Notes: generated by a model not told the origin, from the sequence alone. Counted from the first letter of the stretch, positions 8,220 to 16,656 are shown. The stretch is 56,220 nt of DNA from CAMDBL01 sp964498125 (GCA_964498125.1 CAZCGE010000020.1:1-56220), one strand, 5' to 3'. A program made the numbers and translations.

Positions 8220-9155
8220 ATGTTTCACGGCGAAATCGAAGGCACGGCGTTCGAGGTCATCGACAAGGCCTTCAAGGCCTGCTTTGTCGGTCACGCGCGC
8301 GTTGAGCGGCTGTGGACCGGCGCACGCTGGTCGGAGGGGCCAGCCTGGTTTGCGGCGCACCGCACGCTGGTGTGGTCCGACATCCCCAACGACCGCATGC
8401 TGCGCTGGGACGAATTGAGCGGCAACGTCTCGGTTTTTCGCCAGCCGTCCGGCAACACCAACGGCAACACGGTCGACCTGCAGGGACGGCTCGTCAGTTG
8501 CGAACATCTGGCCCGCCGCGTCACGCGCACCGAGCACGATGGTCGCATCACCGTCGTCGCCGACCGCTGGCAGGGCAAGCGGCTCAACTCACCCAACGAC
8601 GTGGTGGTAAAATCCGACGGCTCGATCTGGTTCACCGATCCCGACTACGGCATCGGCGGCAACTACGAGGGCGAGCCTGCGGAAAGCGAGATCGGTGGCT
8701 GCCACGTCTACCGCATCGATCCGTCATCCGGAGCGGTCGAAAAGGTCGCCGACGACTTCGTCAAGCCGAACGGCCTGGCATTCTCGCCCGACGAACGACA
8801 CCTCTACGTCGTCGACAGCGGCGGCGCCAGCGTCGAGGCAGGCCCCCTCCACATCCGCCGCCTTGACGTGAAGGCCGACGGCCGATCGCTCGGCGCCTCG
8901 CGCGTGATCGGCGAGCGATGCCCGGTCGGCTGGTACGACGGCATCCGCCTCGATCGCGATGGCCGCATCTGGGCGGGCGCCGGCGACGGCGTGTACGTGC
9001 TCGAGCCCGGCGGCGTGCTGATCGGCAAGATCCGCATCCCCGAGATGGTCGCCAACGTCGCCTTCGGCGGCCCCAAGCGCAACCGCCTGCTGATCTGCGG
9101 CACCACCTCGCTGTATGCGGCGTTTACGACGGTGGTGGCGGCCGGGCGGGCGTGA
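8220..9155 (+). CDS. SMP-30/gluconolactonase/LRE family hydrolase
   Basis: 311 residues, a six-bladed beta-propeller of the SMP-30 family. Metal ligands typical of the family are visible: Glu in WSEGPAW (about residue 39), Asn in LNSPNDVVV (about 125), and Asp in WYDGIRLD (about 240). KPNGLAFSPDERHLYVVDS is the repeated family segment. Members hydrolyse sugar lactones or related esters. ATG 8220 has GAGG eight bases upstream. It follows the MetE-like gene across the octamer hairpin, so read-through is uncertain. Confidence 0.88.
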   Translation: MFHGEIEGTAFEVIDKAFKACFVGHARVERLWTGARWSEGPAWFAAHRTLVWSDIPNDRMLRWDELSGNVSVFRQPSGNTNGNTVDLQGRLVSCEHLARRVTRTEHDGRITVVADRWQGKRLNSPNDVVVKSDGSIWFTDPDYGIGGNYEGEPAESEIGGCHVYRIDPSSGAVEKVADDFVKPNGLAFSPDERHLYVVDSGGASVEAGPLHIRRLDVKADGRSLGASRVIGERCPVGWYDGIRLDRDGRIWAGAGDGVYVLEPGGVLIGKIRIPEMVANVAFGGPKRNRLLICGTTSLYAAFTTVVAAGRA

Positions 9156-9195
9156 CGATCTGCACTGCGACACGCGCGGCCGAACTTTCCGTCGC

Positions 9196-9221
9196 GGCGG
9201 GTTACGCTTCGCTAACCCGCC
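9196..9221. repeat. GGCGGGTTA/TAACCCGCC palindromic repeat
   Basis: A perfect nine-base inverted repeat with the eight-base loop CGCTTCGC, followed by CTACG. This short palindrome is a widespread dispersed repeat type in proteobacterial genomes. It sits in the 75-base gap between the convergent lactonase and antitoxin genes and could act as a bidirectional transcription stop. Confidence 0.85.
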
Positions 9222-9230
9222 CTACGACCA

Positions 9231-9590
9231 TCACCTCGGCATCAGCGCCTTGCGCACCACGTCCGGCTCGCGGGCGATGACAGTCAGGTACGCGCGAGCG
9301 GCCTGGTCCGGCTCGGCGCGAGCCTGCTCCCAGTCACGCAGGGTACCAATGGGTATATGGAACCGCGCCGCGAACTCCTCCTGGCTCAAACCCAGGGCAC
9401 GGCGGATGATCCTCGCGCGCGGCGTGCGCTTCATCCGTCTCATGTCCGCCTCGGTCAAGGGCTGCGCGTCCGGGTCGCTCAGCGCGGCGGCATGACGTTC
9501 TTCCGGCGTCATCGCATCGAAGGCGGTCCAGTCGATCTTCTCCTGATCCGCCTCACCCGGCGTTGTCTTCGTGGTAGATGCGCTGCTCAT
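9231..9590 (-). CDS. HTH antitoxin partner of the BrnT-type toxin
   Basis: 119 residues. The N-terminal part includes ALSDPDAQPLTEADMRRM, reminiscent of the BrnA N terminus. The C-terminal half is a Cro/XRE-like helix-turn-helix: LGLSQEEFAARFHIPIGTL followed by RDWEQARAEPD (about residues 64-95). Classical BrnA uses a ribbon-helix-helix, so this is the HTH variant. It lies directly after the toxin gene and overlaps its 3' end by 38 bases. An in-frame earlier start at 9632 is possible. It likely neutralises the toxin and represses the operon. Confidence 0.82.
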   Translation of the reverse strand: MSSASTTKTTPGEADQEKIDWTAFDAMTPEERHAAALSDPDAQPLTEADMRRMKRTPRARIIRRALGLSQEEFAARFHIPIGTLRDWEQARAEPDQAARAYLTVIAREPDVVRKALMPR

Positions 9591-9840
9591 AAGGCTCGGC
9601 TCCTCGTGCCGTGATAATGCGGATCTTGTCACCCCTCATCGTATAGGCGACGAACAACAGTTTCCCTTCGACCATGCCAAGGAGTGTGTGGCGCGGCTCG
9701 TCGTAGCGTTCGCTGTCGTCCTCGCGGTCGACGCCGAACAGGTCCTTGAACGCACGCCGCGCCGTCTCGAAGCTGACCTTGTGCTTGACAAGATTGGCTG
9801 CCGCCTTCGCCTCGTCCCATTCAAAAGCATCATCATTCAT
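9553..9840 (-). CDS. brnT: BrnT-family ribonuclease toxin
   Basis: 95 residues, the normal BrnT length. It starts MNDDAFEWDEAKAAANLVKH, the diagnostic FEWDxxKxxxNxxKH motif, continues VSFETARRAF, and ends with IRIITARGAEPYEQRIYHE, matching the BrnT tail (IISARxAxxxERxxY). BrnT is a RelE-fold ribonuclease that arrests growth until bound by its antitoxin. The gene is first in the operon and overlaps the antitoxin, the usual BrnT order. Confidence 0.9.
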   Translation of the reverse strand: MNDDAFEWDEAKAAANLVKHKVSFETARRAFKDLFGVDREDDSERYDEPRHTLLGMVEGKLLFVAYTMRGDKIRIITARGAEPYEQRIYHEDNAG

Positions 9841-9841
9841 A

Positions 9842-9869
9842 ATACTACGGTCTACCCGTACTTTGTCAA
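9842..9869 (-). promoter_or_regulatory. Possible toxin-antitoxin promoter with operator
   Basis: Reading the minus strand, TTGACA (9869-9864) is a perfect -35 box, 16 bases from TAGTAT (9847-9842). A five-base inverted repeat TACGG/CCGTA (9846-9850 and 9856-9860) lies between the boxes, a natural place for autorepression. The -10 box ends one base before the BrnT ATG, so the transcript start would fall at or inside the gene. Either the mRNA is leaderless from a shifted start or another promoter is used. Confidence 0.4.
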
Positions 9870-9978
9870 GCGAATACTCGCAGAGTGCCGAAGCCCCATT
9901 TGTGCACACATTGCTGCACTGCCGGCAATTGGCTAGCGTCGGCGGGCCCATCGTCGCCGTCCGGAGCCGCCCCGCACC

Positions 9979-11607
9979 ATGTCCGCCAATCCGTTCAATC
10001 AGCACCTCGACAAGACCCCGGCCAACCACCAGCCGCTGACGCCGTTGTCGCTGCAGGCGCGCGCCGCCGCCATCTGGCCCGGGCACATCGCCGTCATCCA
10101 CGGCCAGCAGCGCGTGACATGGGGTGAGTTTCATGCCCGCTCGCGCCGGCTCGCCTCGGCGCTCGTGAGCCGCGGCATCGGCGCCGGCGATGTCGTCTCG
10201 GTGATGCTACCCAACACGCCGCCGATGCTGGAGACGCATCACGGCGTGCCGATGACCGGCGCGGTGCTGCACGCCATGAACACCCGGCTCGATGCGGCGA
10301 TCATCGCCTTCCAGCTCGATCATGCCGGCACGAAAGTGCTGATCACCGATCGCGAATTCGCGCCCGTCATGCGGGAGGCGCTGGCGCGGGCCACGGTCCG
10401 GCCACTGATCATCGATGTGGATGACCGCGAATTTCCCCAGGACGGAGAGCGCCTCGGCGCCCTCGACTACGAGGCGGTCCTGGCCGGCGGTGATGCGAAT
10501 TTCGCCTGGCGTATGCCGTCGGACGAATGGGACGCCATCGGCCTCAACTACACGTCCGGCACCACCGGCAATCCCAAGGGCGTCGTCGTCCACCACCGCG
10601 GCGCGGCGCTGATGTGCACCGCCAACGTGCTGGCGGCCGGCATGGCCCGCCACCCCGTCTATCTGTGGACGCTGCCGATGTTCCACTGCAACGGCTGGGC
10701 GTTCCCATGGACGCTGTCGGCAGTGGCCGGCACCCACGTCTGCCTCAGGTGGGTGCGCGCCAAGTCGATCTATGACGCCATCGTCGAGCACAAGGTCACG
10801 CACATGTGCGGCGCACCGATCGTCATGTCGACGATGCTGAACGCACCGGACACTGAGAAACGCGCGCTCGCCAACACCGTCGAGTTCGTCACCGCCGGCG
10901 CCTCGCCGCCCGAGGCCACGCTCGCCCGCATGGCCGCGGCGGGCTTCAACGTCACGCACGTCTATGGCCTGACCGAGGTCTATGGTCCCTCCGTCGTCAA
11001 CGAATGGCAGGCGGAATGGGACGCGCTGGAGCCCTCGCGCCAGGCCCAGCTCAAGGCCCGCCAGGGTGTGCCCTATGCGGCGCTGGAGGGGCTCAGCGTC
11101 ATGGACCCCGCCACCATGACACCCGTGCCCGCCGACGGGGCGACGATGGGCGAGGTGATGATGCGCGGCAACATCGTCATGAAGGGCTACCTCAAGAACC
11201 CCGCCGCCACCGCGGAAGCCTTCGCCGGCGGCTGGTTCCACACCGGCGATCTCGGCGTCATGTTCCCCGATGGCTACATTCAGCTCAAGGACCGTTCCAA
11301 GGACATCATCATCTCGGGCGGCGAAAACATTTCCTCGATCGAGGTCGAGGACGCGCTCTACAAGCACGACGCCGTCGCGTTCTGCGCCGTGGTGGCCAAG
11401 CCCGACGAGAAATGGGGCGAGACGCCGTGTGCCTTCATCGAGCTGAAGCCTGGCGCCTCGGCCACGGCGGACGAGTTCATCGCCTGGTGCCGCGCGCACC
11501 TTGCCGCCTACAAGTGCCCGCGTCACGTCATCTTTGCCGAGATCCCGAAAACGAGTACCGGCAAGATCCAGAAATTCGTGCTGAGGGAGAGGGCGAAGAT
11601 GGGTTAA
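9979..11607 (+). CDS. Acyl-CoA synthetase (AMP-forming, medium/long-chain type)
   Basis: 542 residues of the ANL superfamily. The AMP-binding motif is YTSGTTGNPKGVV (about residues 190-203); the A5 region is THVYGLTEVYGP; A7 is WFHTGDLGVMFPDGY; A8 is KDRSKDIIISGGENISSIEVE; and the A10 lysine is in PKTSTGKIQKFVLR near the end. This arrangement matches the AlkK/FadD-like ligases that activate medium or long-chain or aryl acids with ATP and CoA. It stands alone between the toxin-antitoxin unit and an exported repeat protein. Confidence 0.9.
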   Translation: MSANPFNQHLDKTPANHQPLTPLSLQARAAAIWPGHIAVIHGQQRVTWGEFHARSRRLASALVSRGIGAGDVVSVMLPNTPPMLETHHGVPMTGAVLHAMNTRLDAAIIAFQLDHAGTKVLITDREFAPVMREALARATVRPLIIDVDDREFPQDGERLGALDYEAVLAGGDANFAWRMPSDEWDAIGLNYTSGTTGNPKGVVVHHRGAALMCTANVLAAGMARHPVYLWTLPMFHCNGWAFPWTLSAVAGTHVCLRWVRAKSIYDAIVEHKVTHMCGAPIVMSTMLNAPDTEKRALANTVEFVTAGASPPEATLARMAAAGFNVTHVYGLTEVYGPSVVNEWQAEWDALEPSRQAQLKARQGVPYAALEGLSVMDPATMTPVPADGATMGEVMMRGNIVMKGYLKNPAATAEAFAGGWFHTGDLGVMFPDGYIQLKDRSKDIIISGGENISSIEVEDALYKHDAVAFCAVVAKPDEKWGETPCAFIELKPGASATADEFIAWCRAHLAAYKCPRHVIFAEIPKTSTGKIQKFVLRERAKMG

Positions 11608-11651
11608 TGGGTGGCTGTTCGCGCCTCGGGCAATAGTCACTTTTTGGTCAC

Positions 11652-11680
11652 ATGGGCGACCGTCAGTTGGTCAGCCCATG
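11652..11680 (+). terminator. Hairpin after the acyl-CoA synthetase
   Basis: ATGGGC-GACC and GGTC-A-GCCCAT form a ten-pair stem with one bulge and a seven-base loop, 45 bases after the synthetase stop. No T-run follows, so intrinsic termination is only possible, not shown. Confidence 0.35.
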
Positions 11681-11783
11681 GTCCGCGCAGGTGCATCGTG
11701 ATAACCATCGGCATGGCTTGGCACTTGCCTGGTCCACCAACTGTCTGCATTGATTGCATATTGCGCGAACTGGCGGGGAGCCA

Positions 11784-12428
11784 ATGAAATCACACCGCAT
11801 CGGTATGCTGGCAGCGGCGGCGTCGCTCGTGCTCCTGCACCAGTCAGCCATCGCCGCCGACCCCAAGACCACGCCACCAGCGCCTACGCCACCGCCCAAG
11901 GCCGCCGCGCCGGCGCCAAAGGTGGTCGCACCAGCACCAGCACCCGCTGCCCGGGCTGCCACGCCGGCACAGGCGCCTCGGGTTGCCGCACCGGCTGCGC
12001 GCCCGGCGACCCAACCGGCACAGGCGCCAAGGGTCGTCGCACCAGTACCAACGCCTCGGCCGACCGCTTCGGCACAAGCGCCTCGGGTGGCCGCGCCGGC
12101 TCAAGCACCTCGGGCTGCCGCGCCGGCAACGCGCCCGGCAACCCCGCCGACGCAAACACGGCAAACCGATCCCATTGCGGCCGCGCGGGCGCAGCAGGCC
12201 GCGATCAACCAGCAGAACGCGCAGCGGGATGCGGCGGTGCGGGCGCAACAGGCGGCGATCAACAAGGCACAGAACGACGCTGCGAATGAACGTGCCAGGG
12301 CCGCGCGCAATGGCCGGCCGGCGGAGCAGCCACGGCAAATCATCTCCAAGGACAGCGCGCTTGGTCAGGCCAGCACGGCATCGCGTGATGCCGACACGGC
12401 CGCGAAGGTCTTCGACGGACGGCGGTGA
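11784..12428 (+). CDS. Exported Pro/Ala-rich repeat protein
   Basis: 214 residues. Residues 1-25 are a signal peptide (basic MKSHR, hydrophobic core, AIAAD cleavage region). Residues 26-125 are low complexity and made of degenerate AQAPRVAAPA-like repeats. Residues 126-180 contain a near-duplicate RAQQAAIN unit rich in Gln, Asn and Ala that is probably helical. ATG 11784 has GGGGAG six bases upstream. A Pro/Ala region of this type often spans the periplasm or envelope; no enzyme domain is seen and the function is unknown. Confidence 0.72.
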   Translation: MKSHRIGMLAAAASLVLLHQSAIAADPKTTPPAPTPPPKAAAPAPKVVAPAPAPAARAATPAQAPRVAAPAARPATQPAQAPRVVAPVPTPRPTASAQAPRVAAPAQAPRAAAPATRPATPPTQTRQTDPIAAARAQQAAINQQNAQRDAAVRAQQAAINKAQNDAANERARAARNGRPAEQPRQIISKDSALGQASTASRDADTAAKVFDGRR

Positions 12429-12503
12429 CGTCGTTTCGCGTCCGGCTCGCGGCGATCAGAACGACCAGAATGACGTGGTCTGGACGCCAGGCCGCCGGTC
12501 AAC

Positions 12504-13349
12504 TCACCCCAACCACTTCATGATCAGTCCAAACCCCGTGCTCACGCCGGCGATGGCCAACCCGGCCACGGCCTGCACCGGATTGCGCTCGAACATTTCG
12601 TAAGCCTCGCGCACACGCCCGACGTTCAGCTCCCACCAGGTGGCCTTGGTCTTCAAGGTGCGGTCATGCGCCAGCTGCAGGATGTCGAACATCAGCCGCA
12701 CCTTGGCCAATGTCGAACGCTTGACGGCCGCATACTCACCACGCTCGAAGGCATCCGCTTCCTCCCGGCCCGGCAGCACGCCCTGCGTCGGCAAGACGTT
12801 CAACCCGACCAGGTTGTCGAATTGCGGTGGAGCGACATAGCCGCTGCCATAGACATCCATCAGCAGGCGCGCCAGATCGGTCCGTTGTGTTTCAGGGATC
12901 ATCCATGGCGTGCCGCCGAGGATCGCGCAGCGCAATTCGATGGCGGGAAAGCCGAACACCTCGTCGCGTATGTTCCAGTGCACGAACCGCATAGCGCGCT
13001 GCGCCTTCAGGAATTCGAAGAACTTGTCGAGCATGGCGCGCTCGAGCTGATCCATCAGCGACAGGATCCGCACCGGGGTGAGGTGGGCCAGCTCGGCCTC
13101 GGCATGGATCGAGAAACTGGCAACGTCGCCGGTCTCCAGGTTGCGGGCGGCGATGGCAGTGACGCGCGGCGAGCCTTGGCGCTGGTCCTGGACCAGGCTC
13201 TGGCAGGCGTAATGGATGACAAAGACCGACGCCGGATGCGCAAATAGCCGCGCAAGCCTGTCACGCGCCATGCGCTGTCGCTCTGGATTTGGCACCGCCA
13301 CGCGCTTCGCAACTCCGTCGCCGCTTGCGATCCGAATCGGGCCGCTCAA
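12504..13349 (-). CDS. Unrecognised protein with C-terminal hydrophobic tail
   Basis: 281 residues. I do not recognise the family with confidence. Residues 40-70 (SVFVIHYACQSL, then SPRVTAIAARNLETGD) look like an alternating beta region. Residues 95-150 are helical and end in FVHWNIRDEVFGF, with conserved-looking His, Trp, Asn, Arg and Asp. The last 25 residues (AVAGLAIAGVSTGFGLIMKWL) are a likely membrane anchor. Codon use is like the neighbours and no shadow frame competes. It is flanked by convergent and divergent genes, so it is a single transcription unit. Confidence 0.62.
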   Translation of the reverse strand: MSGPIRIASGDGVAKRVAVPNPERQRMARDRLARLFAHPASVFVIHYACQSLVQDQRQGSPRVTAIAARNLETGDVASFSIHAEAELAHLTPVRILSLMDQLERAMLDKFFEFLKAQRAMRFVHWNIRDEVFGFPAIELRCAILGGTPWMIPETQRTDLARLLMDVYGSGYVAPPQFDNLVGLNVLPTQGVLPGREEADAFERGEYAAVKRSTLAKVRLMFDILQLAHDRTLKTKATWWELNVGRVREAYEMFERNPVQAVAGLAIAGVSTGFGLIMKWLG

Positions 13350-13566
13350 GCGTCTCGAGGATCATAGTTCGCCAGGCGATTGCAAGGCTCTCGGCCGAGG
13401 GCGTTTAGTTGTGGAGAACAGCAGATCCCGGGCGGGCGCGCCGCGCCTGGTAACCGACTCCATGTAATCGGGCTCCGTGTCATCGAGGTGCCGATCAGAT
13501 TCTTATCGCGAGCCAGTCTGCGACGGGGTCGGTCCGCATGGGGGCCAGTCTTCAATCGGGGTGATC

Positions 13567-14106
13567 ATGCGAAATTCCCAAGCATCTATCGTCGCCGCGG
13601 CGCTGCTGCTGCTGGCTGGATGCGCAGGCGACGATGCCGGTGCGCCATCGGCCCAGCTCACCACCACCGGCGCGTTGCCCGCCACCACCCAAACACAAGC
13701 GGCGAATCAAGCACCCGTGGCAGGTCAGGCCCGATTGACGATCTCGCGTGTCAGTGGCGTGCTCTATGCGGGCGCGCCCGCGACGGTGAAGGTCAATGGC
13801 CAGACGGTGGCCGACATCTGGGCCGGCAGCGCCACCGTGGTCCCCGTGCCCGCGGGCCGCGTCAAGGTCAGCGTCGAGGCATGGTCCTCGCCGGGAGCCT
13901 ATACGGTCGATCTCGATGTCAAGGAGGGTGCAGGCTACGCGCTCGAGATCGCCCCGCGCCAGGAAAGCTTCCTGCCGGGCGCGCTGCTGGGACCGATCGG
14001 CGCGCTGATCGATGCCAGCAACAACGAAGGCAAATCCGGGCCGTTCCGGCTTCGCGTGGTGACGCAGGATCCAGCAAAACCGGCGGAACCGGCACGCAGG
14101 GGATGA
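13567..14106 (+). CDS. Predicted lipoprotein
   Basis: 179 residues. The N terminus ends in LLLLAGC, a lipobox with the acylated Cys at residue 19. A Thr/Ala/Gln-rich linker (residues 25-55) is followed by a compact beta-rich domain (LTISRVSGVLYAGAPATVKV, then VPAGRVKVSVEAWSSPG) resembling surface-exposed beta-sandwich or PEGA-like modules. The start at 13567 is preceded by GGGGTGA. Its role in the envelope is unknown. Confidence 0.72.
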   Translation: MRNSQASIVAAALLLLAGCAGDDAGAPSAQLTTTGALPATTQTQAANQAPVAGQARLTISRVSGVLYAGAPATVKVNGQTVADIWAGSATVVPVPAGRVKVSVEAWSSPGAYTVDLDVKEGAGYALEIAPRQESFLPGALLGPIGALIDASNNEGKSGPFRLRVVTQDPAKPAEPARRG

Positions 14107-14135
14107 GCGCGGGTTCACCGACGATCCCGCGCCTT
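14107..14135 (+). terminator. Hairpin after the lipoprotein gene
   Basis: GCGCGGG (14107-14113) and CCCGCGC (14126-14132) form a perfect seven-pair GC stem with a 12-base loop, starting one base after the stop codon and followed by CTTTC. The T-run is short, so this is a weak intrinsic terminator at best. Confidence 0.45.
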
Positions 14136-14201
14136 TCGCACCACGTGCGACACCTGCAAACGGTGTCGATCAACGCGCCAAAGCTTTGGCCAAGCCGACG
14201 A

Positions 14202-14378
14202 TCAGTGCCGCGTCTGCTTGTCGAGGCGTTGGATTTCGTCCTTCAGCCGCAACTTCTCAAATTTCAATCGCCTTAACTCAGCTTCATCCGTCCCAGGCCG
14301 GGACATCTCTTCTTCTATTCTCTGCTCGAGAAACCTGTGTTTCTCACTCAGCTCAGCGAGATGTGCCGATAACGCCAT
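14202..14378 (-). CDS. YdcH-family (DUF465) short coiled-coil protein
   Basis: 58 residues, read directly from the minus strand from ATG 14378 to TGA 14204-14202. It begins MALSAHLAELSEKHRFLEQR, continues IEEEMSRPGTDEAELRRLKF, and ends LRLKDEIQRL then DKQTRH. This is the two-helix hairpin of DUF465: LxxxHxxLexxIxxE, a turn, then LKxxKLxLKDEIxRL. It is charged, soluble and of unknown function. A second member of the same family lies 250 bases away on the opposite strand, so the two are divergently arranged. Confidence 0.85.
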   Translation of the reverse strand: MALSAHLAELSEKHRFLEQRIEEEMSRPGTDEAELRRLKFEKLRLKDEIQRLDKQTRH

Positions 14379-14628
14379 CAGGCCCTCCGGTTTGCGAGTT
14401 GAAGAGGCTCGCAGTGTGACAGTTTCATCACTTCATGTCCAACCCTCAGCGGCGAGTTTCTGACAAAATAATTACCTGAGTATGTGCCCACGGCTGGCGA
14501 ATCGAAGCAAACATGATGGACTTCAATGACATCCTCGATCACGGCCTATGTCGTAAGGCTTACACGCCGGAATTAACACTATGATACTCTATGTGCACCA
14601 GGCCGAGAGCAGACAGCAGTGGATGACC

Positions 14629-14835
14629 ATGTCCCGGCAGGATGAACGAGATTTACGCGAACAATTGACCAGCCTGCGGGCCGAGCATCGCGATCTCGAC
14701 GCAGAGATCGTCGTCTTGGAGCAAGCCGGTCCCGCCGATCAGTTGCTGATCAAACGCTTGAAACGGCGCAAGCTTGCCATCAAGGATCAGATCACGGCGC
14801 TCGAGGATCAACTGGTGCCGGACATCATCGCTTGA
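14629..14835 (+). CDS. YdcH-family (DUF465) short coiled-coil protein
   Basis: 68 residues from ATG 14629 (ATG 14623 or 14581 also in frame). Helix 1 is LREQLTSLRAEHRDLDAEI; after a short turn (AGPADQ), helix 2 is LLIKRLKRRKLAIKDQITAL, the DUF465 LKxxKLxLKDxI signature. The C terminus is LVPDIIA, a frequent ending in alphaproteobacterial members. It lies 129 bases upstream of purE, the usual neighbour of this family in alphaproteobacteria. Function unknown. Confidence 0.85.
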   Translation: MSRQDERDLREQLTSLRAEHRDLDAEIVVLEQAGPADQLLIKRLKRRKLAIKDQITALEDQLVPDIIA

Positions 14836-14964
14836 ACCTTGGCGGCACGGCATGGGCAAGCACGTTGCTGGATTGGTGCTTGTCAACGGCTCGGGCGGCC
14901 GGTATGCCGCGATAATGCAGTGCATGCGCCGTCGCAACCGCGCCCACAGGCCTGGAACCTCAAG

Positions 14965-15462
14965 ATGACCGCCAACGCCGCTCTGGTCGGCATTATCATG
15001 GGCAGCCAGTCGGACTGGCCGACGCTGAAGCATGCCGCGGCGGCATTGGCGGAGCTGGGTGTCGCCTATGAAACCCGCATCGTCTCCGCTCATCGCACGC
15101 CCGATCGGCTGTACAGCTACGCCAAGACCGCCGCCGAGCGCGGCCTGAAAGTCATCATCGCCGGCGCCGGCGGGGCAGCGCATCTGCCCGGCATGGTGGC
15201 GGCGCTGACGACCCTGCCGGTGCTCGGCGTGCCGGTCCAGTCCAAGGCGCTGTCGGGACAGGACAGTCTGTATTCGATCGTGCAGATGCCCGCCGGCGTA
15301 CCTGTCGGCACGCTCGCCATTGGCCAGGCGGGGGCCACCAATGCGGGCCTGTTGGCCGCCCAGATCCTGGCGCTATCGGATGCCGAATTGGGGCGGCGGA
15401 TCGCGGAGATGCGGGCCAGGTCCACCGCTGGGGTCGCCGACGCCCCGACCGACCAGGCCTGA
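14965..15462 (+). CDS. purE: N5-carboxyaminoimidazole ribonucleotide mutase PurE
   Basis: 165 residues, the normal length of class I PurE. IIMGSQSDWPTLKHA (about residues 9-23) is the substrate loop, SAHRTPDRL holds the conserved His, and IAGAGGAAHLPGM is the second binding loop. It moves the carboxylate of N5-CAIR to carbon 4, giving CAIR in purine synthesis. The start at 14965 gives the standard N terminus; the open frame upstream to 14839 is not conserved-looking. purK follows after 14 bases. Confidence 0.97.
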   Translation: MTANAALVGIIMGSQSDWPTLKHAAAALAELGVAYETRIVSAHRTPDRLYSYAKTAAERGLKVIIAGAGGAAHLPGMVAALTTLPVLGVPVQSKALSGQDSLYSIVQMPAGVPVGTLAIGQAGATNAGLLAAQILALSDAELGRRIAEMRARSTAGVADAPTDQA

Positions 15463-15476
15463 GGCGCGGCACCGGC

Positions 15477-16553
15477 ATGGCGGCCCTCCCCCCCGGCAGC
15501 ACGATCGGCATCCTCGGCGGCGGCCAGCTCGGCCGCATGCTGGCCATGGCGGCGGCGCGACTGGGATTCAAGTGCAGCATTTATTCGGACCATTCCGGCC
15601 CGGCCTTCGATGTCGCCGCCGTCACGACGCTGGGAGCGTTCGAAGATCTCGCGGCCATTACCAGTTTCGCCCAGAGCGTCGACGTCGTCACCTACGAGTT
15701 CGAGAACGTGCCGCTGCCGACCGCGGCCGCGGCCGCACGACTGAAGCCCCTTCGCCCAGGTCTGCGGGCGCTCGAGGTGGCGCAGGACCGTTTGGCCGAG
15801 AAAACATTCATCGAAAGCCTGGGCATTCCGGTCGCCGCCTTCGCGGCGGTCGACAGTGAAAGGGAGCTGGCGGGCGCTCAGGCGCTGACAGGGCTGCCTG
15901 CCATCCTCAAGACGCGACGGCTCGGCTACGACGGCAAGGGCCAGGCGCGGATCGCGAACCCAGCCGATGCGGCCTTGGCCTATGCCGAAATCGGCGGCGG
16001 GCCAGCGGTGCTGGAAGGCTTCGTGCCCTTCACCGCCGAGGTCTCCGTCCTGGTGCTGCGCGGCGCGGATGGCCACACCGCGGTTTACGATATACCGCAC
16101 AACGAGCATGCCGGCGGCATTCTGCGCCGCTCGAGCGTGCCTTGTGCGCTGCCCGCCGCGGCCCAGGCACGCGCCCGCGACATCGCCCTGCGCATCGCCG
16201 CCGCTCTCGACTATGTTGGTCTGTTGGCGGTGGAAATGTTCTACGTCGCGGATGCCGCCGAGCCCCTGCTCGTCAACGAGATCGCGCCGCGCGTGCACAA
16301 TTCCGGCCACTGGACGATCGACGCCTGCGCCGTCAGCCAGTTCGAAAACCACATCCGCGCCATCGCCGGCTGGCCGCTCGGCTCGACGACGCGCCACTCG
16401 GATGCAGTGATGGACAATCTGATCGGTGCGCAGGCCGATGGCTGGCGCGATCTCGCCGCTCAGCCCGGCGCCTGCCTACACCTCTACGGCAAGCACGAAG
16501 CCCGCCCCGGCCGCAAGATGGGGCATGTGACCCGGCTCTTGCCGCGCACCTGA
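15477..16553 (+). CDS. purK: 5-(carboxyamino)imidazole ribonucleotide synthase PurK
   Basis: 358 residues, ATP-grasp fold. GILGGGQLGRMLAMAAARLG (residues 10-29) is the N-terminal signature, ILKTRRLGYDGKGQ is the ATP-binding loop, EGFVPFTAEVSVLV lies in the grasp domain, and NEIAPRVHNSGHWTIDA is the metal/phosphate site. It carboxylates AIR to N5-CAIR using bicarbonate and ATP, feeding PurE. It is the second gene of a purE-purK operon. Confidence 0.97.
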   Translation: MAALPPGSTIGILGGGQLGRMLAMAAARLGFKCSIYSDHSGPAFDVAAVTTLGAFEDLAAITSFAQSVDVVTYEFENVPLPTAAAAARLKPLRPGLRALEVAQDRLAEKTFIESLGIPVAAFAAVDSERELAGAQALTGLPAILKTRRLGYDGKGQARIANPADAALAYAEIGGGPAVLEGFVPFTAEVSVLVLRGADGHTAVYDIPHNEHAGGILRRSSVPCALPAAAQARARDIALRIAAALDYVGLLAVEMFYVADAAEPLLVNEIAPRVHNSGHWTIDACAVSQFENHIRAIAGWPLGSTTRHSDAVMDNLIGAQADGWRDLAAQPGACLHLYGKHEARPGRKMGHVTRLLPRT

Positions 16554-16656
16554 TCTCGCGTTGAATTTCGCGTTCAATTTCGCCTTCAGGCACTTGCCTC
16601 GGCCGCCGCGTCTGACATGATCGGGCGCAGCGATAGCTCGTTCGAGGAAGCGCCCC

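Noticed and set aside
16561..16590. TTGAA-TTTCGCG-TTCAA inverted/direct repeat after purK
   Set aside because: Only five-base arms and no second copy found; too short to support a function.
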